NCBI GenBank assembly: GCA_033439255.1 | Contig: CM065882.1 | Coordinates: forward strand, 682,001 to 746,000 | DNA length: 64,000 bases | Direction of reading: 5' to 3' | From: Hericium rajendrae | Lineage: Eukaryota > Basidiomycota > Agaricomycetes > Russulales > Hericiaceae | Program-made: the position numbers and the translations under genes | In this document: piece by piece, positions 21,601 to 33,328 of the stretch | Layout: each line of letters begins with the position of its first letter | How positions within the stretch are numbered: the first letter of the stretch is position 1 | The notes under the pieces: model-generated | What the model was told of the DNA's origin: nothing | Seen by the model: only the letters and a program-made list of their open reading frames with translations | Databases searched by the model: none

Positions 21601-22913
21601 GTGAATATCCTCGCGCATTTGGTGGCAGATCCGGCGGTGATGCGCATCTACGCGTTCAACAGGAAATCGAGTTCCAAGTCGCTGCATGATCGTCAAGTGG
21701 AAGCTCTTCGCTCACGCGGGCTTGATGAGGCGCTTGTACTGTCGAGCAAGGTCGTGCTGGTCGAGACAGACATATCGCAGGCGAAGCTTGGTGTATCGGC
21801 CGATTTGTGGAATGAGGTAGGTGTTTGGGACGTCCTCAGGAATCATGAAGTCTTACTCTGTCAACTTCAGCTCCACTCATTGGTCACTCACATCATTCAC
21901 AACGGTCTGTCGATTCGCACTTGTAGATGCTCCAACTTCCTGATGAGACATTCTAGCATGGCGCGTGGATTTCAAGCTCTCATTGCAATCATTTGAAGCC
22001 AATGTCAAAGGACTTCGCAACCTTCTTGACTTCGCTTTGTTATCTCCTTTGGCGAGACCACCTCGCGTTTCGTTCACGAGCTCAATCGGTATCTTCCATG
22101 GTCAGTACTTCCTAGTGCCAAAGCCGAGTGGAGAATCTGACTATCCGCAGACGTACATGTTCAAGGTGCTATACCGGAAACACCAGTCAAGCCCGAAGCG
22201 GCAGTCAGTTATGGCTATCCGGAATCGAAATGGGTCGGCGAAAAGATACTCGAAATCTTCGCTCAGAAGTCGTCTGTGCGTCCCATCAATATCCGTGTCG
22301 GTCAGTTGGCGGGAGGGCGCAACGGTGCTTGGACAACGGCCGAGTGGCTGCCGTCCCTCGTACGCTCTTCTGTCTATCTTGGGGCATTGCCAGATTGTGA
22401 AGGCGTGAGTGCCCATTTCAATTCCTTTGCAAGGTCCAAAATCAGTAGCTGATTTATGGTGCGTAGGACGTATCTTGGATCCAGGGAGACCTCGCCGCGG
22501 CCGCGGTCGTTGACATGCGCGACTCACCGTTCAGCATTGTGCATCTCGTCCATCCGTGCCCGGTATCATGGTCGGATGTCTTCAGACACTTCTCTTCCGC
22601 TTTGGACCTCCCCCTCGTCCCGTACACGGATTGGTTGGCACGTCTAGACAAAAGTGCAGAAGGCGTATCTCCACTCACTGACACGAACGACTTCAAGAAC
22701 AATCCTGCGCTTCGCTTGCTCGACTGGTTCCATTCTGCGTGGAATGACCATGGAACTGGCGCCTCTGAGGCATTGGGATTCCCAAAGCTGCAGACAATCA
22801 ACGCGATAAAGTCGTCGCCAACGCTAGCAGACGAGCATGTCGCGAGAATTGGAGAGAAAGACGTGTTCCAGTGGGTAGATTATTGGAGGGCTGTTGGGTT
22901 CATTCCTGTGTGA
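18692..22913 (+). CDS. NRPS-like adenylate-forming reductase (A-T-R)
   Basis: Eighteen exons: 18692-19010, 19064-19396, 19455-19615, 19666-19797, 19856-19909, 19981-20063, 20125-20159, 20213-20310, 20373-20531, 20591-20609, 20668-20818, 20865-20922, 20981-21240, 21303-21816, 21871-21904, 21957-22100, 22151-22404, 22467-22913; 1084 residues. Adenylation domain: LHSSGSTAFPKP (P-loop type), NIYGCTEVG, WRVFGRTDDQIMHSNGEK. Thiolation domain: LFQHGCDSLQAT with the phosphopantetheine serine at about 621. Reductase domain of the Lys2 C-terminal type: LLTGSTGGLG (about 711-720) for NAD(P)H, FTSSIG, and YxxxK in YGYPESK (Y874, K878). Such enzymes activate a carboxylic acid with ATP, hold it as a thioester and release it by reduction to an aldehyde. 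No condensation domain is present and it is shorter than aminoadipate reductase. The substrate is unknown. One intron (20923-20980) starts GC instead of GT. A 19 nt exon (20591-20609) is unusual. Confidence 0.9.
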
Positions 22914-23343
22914 TGCACGACCAATCACCTACATACCTTCTCTTGAATGCTCAGACTGTTTACGAGGTCAGCCCGAGTTAATACCGACAAACCATACTTG
23001 ATTTTGAACAAGTCGTCTGGCACGGTCGGGTAAAGTCTAAAATTTTGCAAAAGCTCTGGATGAGTATCGGCTTCATTCCTGCGCGAACGTTGACAGCCAT
23101 TTATGCATCGACAGGCAAGATTTTTTGTTCATGGATTATATCACAGAGTATTCGAGCATGCTATTGTACAGACGTAGATGTGGTTCTTTGAGAATGAGAA
23201 ACTATGTTCCTCAATCTGCACCCTGAGAGTGCCCTTCAGCCGCATGACTTAACCAGCCTCCTTCGACTATCGCTTGACGTCTACCTTTTCATAGAAGACG
23301 ATTGCCAATGATATCAACTGCTTGTCGTGAGGATGAAGTAAAT
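22914..23343. other. Intergenic region between convergent genes
   Basis: 430 bp between the stop codons of the reductase (plus strand) and the flavin oxidase (minus strand). It presumably holds both 3' untranslated regions. No coding frame, repeat or RNA gene is seen. Confidence 0.5.
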
Positions 23344-25035
23344 TCAATTTGGCAACGGTAAAAGATCCTCCGGTTCACAAAGCTCGTCGACAGTGAGATT
23401 CTTCACTGTCGTGCGGTTGATCCGCGAGTCATCCGTGGAGCTGAACTGTCGACCAATGCTAAATTTCTTAGCCACTTCTGGTTCCAGCTTTCCTTCAATA
23501 GCATCCGCGACTAGCTCCCCTAAGACTGGCAAAAACTGGGGTGGTCATATATGAGTACCCGCAACCGACACCACGGCACAACCGCCATTCCACTTACCTT
23601 GTACGCATGACCGCTTCCCGCCGTCGCCAAGACGAGCCCTGGATGAGACGGATGAGAGCCGACAATCCAGTCTCCATCAGGCGAGTCGGTGTACCTAAAA
23701 AAATTTACCTCAGGGTCAGAATGCAGATAGCGCCAAACTTCTCGAGCGAATTTTTCATCTTACCAGCAGAGACGCGTGCTGGCGAAAGGCTTCTCAGCAA
23801 GATCCGGATAGACAGAATGGAGGAAACGGTGGATTTGGGAAATCGCGGTGCGAGGGACCCGCAGGCCATCCTGTCCATGTGACAGAATAGTACGAGGTGT
23901 AGATGCATTTTCGCCAGACTCCGACTGGCCACTGGCGTAATGAGTGTAGCCAGCATCATGAACAGCCATCTTCATGACGTCCATATCATCAGGCTAACAT
24001 TAATGTAGGAAGGGCGTCAATGGGAGCCACCATTCTTACGAGTTGGATGACACGCACAGGGAAGATGTAAAAGCCTGAGGAAAAATCCACCATCGCGGGA
24101 CACTGTCTATAACGCTCAGCCTCCGCCGAGATGAGCTGGATGGTAACGACGCTCTGTCTGTCGCATTGAAACGAATGAGCACCACATGGCGCAATGATTG
24201 ACTCATGCATGTGGAATCTTACCCTGTTGCTAGACACTGATCTCCGATATTAAGGTTGCCGAAAGTCGAGGCCGTCCAAGCACCGGTCGCAAGGACGACA
24301 ATATCGCCTGTGATGATATCCCCATTGCTGCAACGAATCCCTACGACTTTCTGCTCCTCCGTTACCAACGATGCTGCGCTTCTCCCCGGTAGGACAATTC
24401 CTCCCAAGGCGACCACTGCGGACGTCATACGGCGGACACCTTCCGCAGCGCGTGCCCAGCCGCTGTCTAGATTAAGATATCCGGGGCCATTTACAAACGC
24501 CCCCACCTTGACATCAGAGGGGAAAATAGCACCAGCGTTCTCCAGAATCGTGATGCGAGATCCAAGTGCGACGTCATTGAGGTACGATTTGTCCGCGTAT
24601 GAAGCTCCTCCCGAACCCAGCACGAGGATACCGGATCTTGCACAAAATATGAGTGGTTAGCAGCCAACATCCAACGTACGACATCCATCGCTGCGGCACG
24701 GATCTTGACTCACTCTCGATAGGTATCCCCCCACATGTCTTCATTCTTCCATGCTTGGATAGCCTTGTGGGCTAGTTGCGAATAGAAGCTATCAGAGTAT
24801 GATGTCCGCACGACTAAAATTGGCTGAGCATGCGACGATATGCGGTGATACGACGCATCCACCCACGTTTGTTGATGTCAGTGCTCGCGGCATCAGGTGC
24901 GGGAAGCACCTCAGACCGGTCGATGACAGTCACATTGGTGAAGCCTCTCTTGAGGAGGTGGTAGGCTGTAGAGATCCCAAAGCACCCCGCCCCCACAATT
25001 AGGATCTTATCTCCGGGTCTACCGATCGTCGTCAT
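23344..25035 (-). CDS. FAD-dependent amine oxidase, fructosyl-amino-acid/sarcosine oxidase family
   Basis: Seven exons on the minus strand: 25035-24867, 24813-24714, 24636-24223, 24157-24058, 23993-23764, 23694-23598, 23535-23344; 433 residues, the usual length of fungal amadoriases. The amino end carries a dinucleotide fold (ILIVGAGCFG, glycines 15, 17, 20) for FAD. The motif RLCWYTDSPDGDW near 335-347 matches the region of this family in which a cysteine (here C337) binds the flavin covalently. A segment STDINK follows the fold, as in family members. The family oxidises secondary amines or sugar-modified amino acids, releasing hydrogen peroxide. The exact substrate cannot be told. The gene is convergent with the reductase and lies downstream of PAL on the same strand. 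There is no clear peroxisomal SKL at the end (it ends LLPLPN). Confidence 0.87.
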
Positions 25036-25799
25036 TCCGTGAGTGCCACGTTAGCTGCAATCGAACGTCAGTACGACGAGGTACGACGCGGTCTGAAGAT
25101 CTACAATCGCGACGTCACCTACCTATCTCTTTGTACGAGCTAGGGACCCTTCAGCAGGGTAGGTGTAACTCGGTGCCAAACTTATATGGCGGGATGCGAT
25201 AAGTAACTGCTGATCCTCTGACTGACTCGACCGTAGTCTTGAGCCTAGACTCGACCGTGCCAATCAGTTGGCCGTACGAAGTCCCTGGCCAAGTTTATCG
25301 TCAGCTTCATTGTCGTCCCGACTTATCAACAGCAATGCCGGTCTGCCCCGATGGAATGTAACGCTGGTAGACCAGACATTCTCGATTCATAATCGCATAT
25401 TGACTTGATAGTTTAAGCTTTCTAGAGCAGTGACCAGTAACCAGCACATGGTATGGGACGACATGCAAAGAAGAGCTCAGCTGACAGCGAAGGGTTACAT
25501 GAGTCGTCTAACTTGGAGGTAAGTTGGAGACAAATTTATATTCGGACAGAATTATCTAGATTCCTCAGATTTGCAAAGCATTAGACTAAATATGGACAGA
25601 TTACCGTGACTAGCGAACTTTTGCGCCAATCCCATATTGTCCCGATACTGGTAGCTGTGCTCACGAAGAGTGGTTGAGAGAATGAATGCTTGCTTGCAAT
25701 AATGAATATTGATGTAGTATATATGTGTACATTGCATCTATAAGTTGTATACACGCCCAGTGCACAGTTTCGAATAATTGAAGTAGAGAAGAAAATAAA
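25036..25799. promoter_or_regulatory. Upstream region of the flavin oxidase gene
   Basis: About 760 bp between the 3' end of PAL and the oxidase start codon; both genes are on the minus strand. It should hold the PAL 3' untranslated region (AATAAA-like sequence near 25794 on the plus strand is not strand-informative) and the oxidase promoter. No gene is supported. Confidence 0.4.
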
Positions 25800-28462
25800 T
25801 TACGCGAACAGGCCAGCAACAACAGCCTGCATCTTGCCATCTCGGATCGCCTGCGCAGCCACGTGTATGAGCGACAGCATATAACCATAACACGAATCAG
25901 CGCACCTCATGAATCAGGGTAATGTTCTGCCCAATGGTAGGGTCCTCGACGCCCAGCCCGGCAGGGAACATGTTCTGGTTTTCCGCGCCATGCATTCTGA
26001 TCCCGAGCGTCAGACGCACGAACTCGTACACGGGTCGCGTCTTGCTGAGATATTTGCTCGCAGGGGCGCTCCCCCGCGCGCCAGAGAGATACTCATTCCG
26101 CAAGGAGGTAAGTAAGGCGGAAGCGCGGGAGGCAACAGCCGTGCGGAACGCGGGAAGCGCGATAAGGGCGACGGGGTTGGCGTCTGCGGTGGTGAAGTGG
26201 TCTACCAGGACGCCGGACGCCGCTTGAGCGATCTTGACCATGCGTGGGACTGCGTCCATCGTGGTGGTGTGGTCCAGGTGATAGTATAACGCTGCGACCA
26301 CTTTGCTCAGCACGGACGAGAGATCAGAAGATGTAAGATCAGAAGCGAAATGACGCCTGAGCTCTTCATCTGCGATCTGAGCGAGGGACTCCCGGAAGTC
26401 GGCTTGCAGTGCGCGGATGTCAAATGCTGCAGAAGGAGCAAGTCAGCCGAATGTTCTGATTGGCATGATAGGCACGAACCTTGACAGAGAAGGTAGAGAT
26501 AGCTCGATGTCAACATCGATAGAACCTCAAGCGCGTTGATAGTCGCCCGTGCCGAAATCAGTGCAAGCGAGCTGTGGCACAGCAATTCAGTCAGATACGT
26601 GATATAGATAAATCATAGGGACGGCGCACTTCACAGCCTGATTGTGCATTTCAGCGGACTGGATGTGCGTGGAAACTGGGCTAGCGAGATAGCCCAACTC
26701 TCCGACATAAGCCGCTACCGCAATGTCGATACCCTTTGCATGGTAGTTTAGGGAAGGATCGCTTGCCGCTAGTGATGGAGGCAAGCCGCGGTTCATCATG
26801 GGGTTGATGAGCTCGGTAGACTGCGCAAACAACAGCTTGCCGATGTGGTGCAGAGCAAGACGCGTCTTCTCCATGGCATTGCTAACCGCCATCGCTTGGA
26901 AATTGCCTCCATGATGCACTTCCTTGGTTGTGCTATCAACGAGGGGATTATCGGTAGCTGAAAGGCATATGAGGATTCAGAAAGTGAATCAATCGGCTGA
27001 ACACATACTCGAATTGCACTCAAGAGTGACGGTGTCGAGCGCGCTGAGGATATCCTCGATTTGCGGCCCCAGGAATTGTGGAGCCGTCCGCAGGGGGTAC
27101 CGGTCCTGCCGTAGCTCCCCGGCATCCTCGTCAATAGTCACCTCTTTCTCGTGGTCATGTGCCATCTTACTATCCTCGAGCAGATCCCAGATTGTACGCG
27201 CTGCCTCCACCTGTTCTGATGCATGAGGAAATTTTTCATATATATATAAGGTGGAAAACGCACCTGTCCGGGATGCGGGCGAGCTGTCTCATGGATGAAT
27301 GGGGCATAATTGCCGCGGACACCCTGCAGGGCCTCCGTTCCCATTGCCGTACACACCTGCGCAAGCAAAGCCAGGTGCACCGCATCATTCAACGCAAGCG
27401 CAGCTACCGAAGTAGAGAACGCAGTCCCGTTGAGGATACCAAGATGTTCTTTCGCTTGAAGTTCTATGGGTTTGATGTTGTGCTTATCGAGCGCGTCCCG
27501 CGAAGACATGAGACGGCGCGCGCCGAACGCGGCAGGACCCTCAAACACGCGAATTGACGGGTTCCCTATCAAAGTACCCGCAACGTATGACAGCGGCGAG
27601 AGATCTAGGAAACGAGATCAACACCGGACGCGAGGCAGGAGAGCGGATGATTGAAAGCTTACCACCCGATGCAGAGATGCTACCACGCAAGGGAACAAGA
27701 GGGGTAATATTCTCGCGCAACAGATCGACCATGCGTTCAATCAGCTCCCAGCGGACACCGGAGTGTCCACGTATGAGTGAGTTGATACGGACAAGAATAG
27801 CCCCGCGAACCCACGCCTCAGGCATGCTGGTCGATGCGAGCGGGTCCAACAGAGGCAATGCAGATAGGGTATCGGTCGACGATGGCAAGATGCCCGAATG
27901 CTGATGCTGGAGAAGCGCATTGCCCAGTGCAAGGGGATTGTTGGTTCGCGTATCAGCTGCGCAAAAATAATGAATACCTCAGTATAGACATTACTCCGAC
28001 ATTATGAATATCCTCACCACTGCCACCGAAACCAGTACTGACGCCGTATACACTCTTGTAACCATCAACCTTTTCAATGATGACATCGCGGGACCTTTGG
28101 ATACTATCCCTGATGCTGGGAGTATCATGAAGCACAACAGATGCGTTGTAGCGAGCTGTTGCGGCGACGGCAGAAATGGATAAGGAGTATCCGTCTACGG
28201 TGACGGGCTTCCCAGTCCTAGGCAAGAGGCAACGATGAGTGTCAAGATCAAGAGAATGGAAGTTAGCAACCGACTTGTAGCTTTCAAGCTCAAGAAACTG
28301 CTCCACGAAGCGCGCAACCATATTCGTCGGTGCTGGAACGTTCTTGCGAAGGTTCTGGACAGGAGCTGAGACGCCATTGGTATGCAGGGACTTAACAGGC
28401 CCAGTCAACGTGACGTCTTTATGGAAGCCATTCATGCGGGGTTCGGTGGAAAGGATGGTCAT
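25800..28462 (-). CDS. PAL: Phenylalanine ammonia-lyase
   Basis: Eight exons on the minus strand: 28462-28018, 27956-27663, 27604-27264, 27210-27009, 26957-26630, 26571-26480, 26426-25906, 25850-25800; 757 residues. It deaminates phenylalanine (and perhaps tyrosine) to trans-cinnamate in the cytosol. Evidence: [15 protein letters not shown], the MIO-forming triad ASG in [13 protein letters not shown] (residues 244-246), [47 protein letters not shown], and [12 protein letters not shown], all hallmarks of the aromatic ammonia-lyase family. The C-terminal shielding region typical of PAL rather than bacterial histidine ammonia-lyase is present. The start at 28462 was chosen because a TATA box sits about 60 bp upstream; an upstream in-frame ATG (28558) would lie before that box. 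Intron 2 falls inside the codon next to the catalytic triad. Confidence 0.94.
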
Positions 28463-28520
28463 CGTGCAGAGATGGAAGGAAGTAGACCTGGGTGATAATG
28501 AGCGCATTGGAGCACTTAGC

Positions 28521-28530
28521 TTTATATGCA
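28521..28530 (-). promoter_or_regulatory. TATA box of PAL
   Basis: On the minus strand TGCATATAAA lies about 60 bp upstream of the chosen PAL start codon, leaving room for a leader of about 30 nt. This spacing supports 28462 as the start. Confidence 0.5.
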
Positions 28531-30406
28531 ATCGGAATGCATTCAGACCATTGGGCAAAGACGTAATGCGTCAGACCCAATAGTCAACGAATCCGCAATC
28601 ACGGCCGCAAGAGGCACTGCAGAATGCGCCTGCGTGGTGGATAGTGAACCAGATTGACGGGAGTTAGCCGCCCGATGGTAGCCAGTCTCAAGGAGATCCG
28701 TCCGACAAGGAAGGACGTGAGAACTGCGCGAGATCCGTCCGTCTATTTTGAGGTCACATCGAGAATTCAGGCCCCTTCCTCATGCACTAATCTTAACTGC
28801 ATGATGTCGTCAAGTGCTCCTGACCTAGAATTTAGAAGATGAAGATCGTGAGGAGAGCTAAGCTGCGATGGCGGTTTCATGGAGACAAGTCGAACGCATG
28901 TCGGCGGTAAAGTCGGTTGACGCGGCATCTTTATGACGCGGCATCTTTATTAGCTAAGCAACAGATAGATCGTCGGCAGGGGCCTTCAACCTCCTCGTCA
29001 ATGCATCATTATTTTATGATAGCACAACGCTCGCTACGGTACTCCATGTTGCACTAACACAGGTCCTGATGCAGCAGTTAATTTGTGTTCGTTTTTTTAT
29101 CTTGTTCGTGCCGCCCGCTCTGACCGCCGGTACTAGGCCTGACCTCCGATGAGCTCTCAGCTTATGAAATGCACCATCTGCGTCGTTTATTAGACATCGG
29201 TCAGGTCTAACGCGTCTAAAGATCTCGCATCAAACAAAGCATCGCTCTGACTGATAACTGGATCTCTGTTGCTACATCAAACCCTGGAATTCAACGACAG
29301 ATGTCTCTGGATGATCTTGTACTTCATCTGGCCACGTTTGTATCAGCATGACATGCCATGCCAGCATCCTGGCCCCACTGGGTCATGTCGCCAATTCGAA
29401 GTCTTGATCCAAACACTAACGGAGACACAAAACTTTCCGCAGGATTGCCTCGAGGCCGGAGGGCGCATGATGGCCGCCTTCTCTGAGCGCCTGTAACCCT
29501 GGTTCGCGTCTTCGCGTGCTGCGAATGCGAATGCGCCAATCAGCATGACGCCCGATTCAGAGGGCAGGAGAAGAATTACGTCCGATCCAGCGGCTTCCAG
29601 GATGAGAACCGGCGCGCAGATGCGTCCTTGAACATCATTCATGTCAACATCAACCACGTTCATGAGCGGGACCGGTGCTTGTTCTCCTGCGATCGTGCCT
29701 TGTAAGTCCGACATCAGTGTCTTCGCGGCATTCGCGCGCGCAGGACGGCATTCCTGCTCCCAGTTTTCATCTTTCTCATCGGGATTCTGTCAGATTCGCG
29801 ATCACCTACCTGGCGCAGCTAGAGAGGCCTTGGGCTGTGCCAGGAACAGCGGCGCAGACCATAACCTTGAGCGACGCTAGCATGACAGTCCCGATCGAGG
29901 CTGGGACGTAACTTGCCCTCCAGTTTCGATCTTGTATGCTTCAGCTGGAATCCCAATTACACTAGAAGATCATGCTTGGTGCCTTGAGGTTAGTCCTGGA
30001 AGCCTCTCCGTGCCGGCGTGAATGGTTTGGCGAGCTTTATCATTGAATGAATAGAGATGTCCGAGATGTCACGTCACCTTTCTCTACAAGCGTGTCAAGA
30101 TAACACGGACAGAAAGTAACTGCATGACCACAGAATTCGGCATTGTTATCTGGAAGGTACGTCACCATGGATGATAACACCTGGCTTAGTAGGAGACTAG
30201 ATATTAAGCATAAGGAGATATAGAACCAGCGCTGGATGTCATTTCCAAGGTGCCAATCGCAGGCTGTAGATATCGAGACTGAGAAACGCCCAGTTGCCGC
30301 GCGTTTGGGGACTAGAAGATCAAGGACGGTGGGTTCAACCCTCATAATTATCACGCGAAATATCTTTTACACACCTAGGCTGTGAGCTATTCAGAATGAA
30401 AGACCC
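28531..30406. other. Intergenic region, no supported gene
   Basis: About 1.9 kb between PAL and the DUF1917 gene. It contains a 16 bp perfect tandem duplication (GACGCGGCATCTTTAT, about 28919-28950). A minus-strand frame at 29343-29714 has a hydrophobic, protein-like stretch (DVILLLPSESGVMLIGAFAF) but no recognisable family and no confident splice partners, so it is not called as a gene. Confidence 0.35.
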
Positions 30407-32093
30407 TCACGACCGAGCCCGCTTCGCCTTTTTCTGCGGTTTCTCAGGCTCGTCGCCCTCCGAGCCGGGGGAGCGCTTCGCTCGGCCCTTCGACGATGGT
30501 TTCGATTTCGAAGTCGGCTTGGGTTTCACGACTACTTTATCTGCCTCATCGTCGTCATCCGATGCGAACATGTCCTCGTCTTCCACTTTCTTTTTGAGCT
30601 TGGGCTTCAATTTGGTCTTAGGTTTCGCAGCGGCTTTCTCAGGTGGCGCAGCGTCTCCTTTGGTGCTAGCGGCAGCAGCCGATTTGTCTGCATCTGTGCT
30701 ATCCTTGGACTGCTTTGAGGACCCAAGTTCGGCAAAGTGTTCGTCTTTGAGAGACTAAAAAGCTGCTCAAATCGGGCTTCCTATGCATGTCTGATATGGT
30801 CATTACCTTGATCTCAGAATCAGGAAGCAAGGCCGTATTTTTCCAGACCTAAAACAATGTCAATTGATCCTTCTTGTTATGGAACACGAGAAATGAAAAC
30901 ACACCGTAGAGTGAATGCCGCTGGGATGCTTGCTGTCGAGTCCTGGCAGAGTGATGAGTTCGAGAGATCGCAAAGTCTAGGAATACTATTGCGTTGGACG
31001 TACCGATGGATGTATACAGATTGGACTTAACTCCTGACGTGTTCAAGCCGTGCTGGCGCAAGAGGATGCGAAAAACCTGTAACAACGAATTACAACCGTC
31101 GCGCCGGGCATCCCGCGAATAACGAACCTCCTTCACGGCGTCCTTGTCGTATACGTCCGGAAGGTAGATGCACAAGACGTGCTGATAATTAGGCATCTCA
31201 TTCTTCGGGCAGGTGGCCACTTTCGCCGAATAGGCTGCGGTCTCTGCGAGAGGGCCGGAGACGAGCGACGCTGCAAAATTTCAGCTATGTATGCATGGTC
31301 GATTTCTGATGCTGGTACACACTGGCTACGGTGCTCCAGATAGCATCGACCCTGTCTGAAGGTGCAAATACAAGCCATTTTCCGGAGACAGCGCCATGCT
31401 GTATTGAAATCTCCTTCAGCTTCTCTGTTGCACTCGCTTGCTCCTGTTAAATGGTATTGCATCTCCATAAATGCACATGGACCTGATGATTCCAATTCCA
31501 TACCGCTTCACGAAGTTCCTTCTTACTCTTCGCTCCCGTTTTCTTGTTTGCACGCGTCGGAATTGAGTCGTCATGCTGAAAGTGAATGAGCGATGCGAAC
31601 CGGCACCAAACTGCACTCTCACCTTGATTTTCTCAACTTTCTCCGTCACTTCCTTCACTTGATATGCCACTCACTGTGAGAGCGCATATATGGAGCAGCG
31701 AAGCTCACTCACGCAACTCGGACGCTTCCTCAATGGCCTCGTCCTCGGTTTTCTCAGCCTCCGGCGACGGCTTGGACCCGCGAACCCATATCCACTACAT
31801 AATTAAATATCAAATGAAATTCTCGCGCATATAGGCACCCCTGGCTCACCGGCTTTGTTCCGTCGTCCTGCACCATGGACGGCTTGTACTGCACATGTGA
31901 CGTCACGTCAGTCAGGGGATGCGACGAGCCAAACACCAACCGAGCCTCGAAAGGATCATGATGTAGGGATGAAAGATCGGACCTTGGTTAGAAACGTTGA
32001 CAGAGGCATGTCGGCCTCCTTGTCTGGAGACCAGGCATACTGGTAGGACGACGGCTGAGGGACTACATCCTCGTTCTTCTTCTCATTACCCAT
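30407..32093 (-). CDS. DUF1917 (BLES03/UPF0696-like) protein with basic-acidic tail
   Basis: Eleven exons on the minus strand: 32093-32041, 31982-31850, 31794-31713, 31669-31623, 31575-31504, 31443-31323, 31270-31128, 31076-31004, 30942-30905, 30848-30807, 30754-30407; 383 residues. The central part (GKWLVFAPSDRVDAIWSTV, QHVLCIYLPDVYDKDAVKEV, KSNLYTSIGLDSKHPSGI) matches the DUF1917 family, which has an eIF4E-like fold and unknown function. An amino-terminal WIWVRG motif is also family-like. The last 110 residues are low-complexity lysine- and aspartate-rich (MFASDDDDEAD, KKAKRARS), suggesting a nuclear signal. Exon 1 and its splice site are the least certain (the branch point would be very close to the acceptor), and intron 3 would be only 43 nt. 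Confidence 0.8.
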
Positions 32094-33328
32094 CGGATCC
32101 TACCGAATATATTAGGCTCCTTCAATGCGAAATGGGATGTGCAACACATACCCAGTAACGTGGAAAGATGCAGGATGTTGCAAAGGATAAAAGTAGGAGG
32201 GATGTCCGAAGACAAGCGCCGCCGCAGCCAGCGCGACTTTGACTGCGCGTGAGACAATTAGGAAAATCATGTGACCGTGGCGTTGAGATGCCAGGACCCC
32301 GAAAACTATAAGCTGCCAATATTGAAAAGGGTACGTTTTCTGCGACTCTAGAGTACATCCCCAAGGGCCGAGCTTGCAATCGGTTGATGTCCTCAGCTGC
32401 CACCACAATTAAAGTGAAGCATCTTACTGTGTTTGAGTTGGCCCTGGAATATCTTAAAGCATGTCAAACCGTCAAACCGCAACTGGGGGAAAATTTCAAG
32501 TTCCTCAAGTCGACGAAAGGGCATACAATCCACGAGTTGATGGCGGCCCACGTCCGAGCTTGGATGTACAGTCTGCCTGACCGATTCGGATTCTAAAATG
32601 TCAGAGGATCAGTTATGACTTGGAAAGAGATTTTGAGCATAATAACAGCAGGTGTTGCACCTCAGGCAAAGCAATTAGCACCATATCTGCCGAAAGCTAA
32701 GCCGCAACATGCATGCAGCGTTCACACAGCATCTCCAACATGAGAACAGGATCTTACCCTCTGCGCGGTACGCATTGGAGCTGTCGAATGTCTGTTACTG
32801 GATTTATCAATCACGAAAAAGACATCCCCACCATAAACCCACAACGTTAAGTACATGGGCGGTTGTCAGCGTGAAACCGATGCCAGTCGACCGGGCGTTG
32901 CGTGGCCCCATTAGAATATGTCAAAACGCTCGAATTCCGAGGAGCGTCAGCGCGCCAGATGTGAAGGCACTCACATTATACTCTCACGAAAGAGAACTGC
33001 TGATTGACAGACAGCGCTCTCTGGCCGCCGATGATGCGCAGTCTGTACATCAACAGAACAGAATTAGGTTGACGGCATGTTGCACTGTCTCATATGGATC
33101 AGTCGAGCGTGCCCCTGAGCTTACATTCAGAACGCCAAACACATTTCTATCGTGCCATATGTGTCACAACAAAATTACGATAGCGGCAGGTGTGAATCTA
33201 GAATACATCTTAATGACGCCCTGGGATCAGCGAAAGGTTGACAATCGCGAAGAGGATAACACGTACCATGGTACCTATACATCAGAAAAAATCACGTCTG
33301 AAGCAAACATAGCCGTTTCAGGAACTCC
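32094..33328. other. Intergenic region, no supported gene
   Basis: About 1.2 kb between the DUF1917 and FCF1 genes. A 249-codon plus-strand frame (32709-33458) runs through it but overlaps the FCF1 last exon in antisense and has no recognisable domain, so it is judged a chance frame. The minus strand is broken by stops in all frames. Confidence 0.4.

Noticed and set aside
28463-28558. An upstream in-frame ATG extending PAL by 32 residues.
   Set aside because: The TATA box lies between it and the chosen start, and the extension is not PAL-like.
30325-30350. A GGGTTCAACCC-like B-box, hinting at another tRNA.
   Set aside because: No A-box, acceptor stem or anticodon arm can be found at the right distance.
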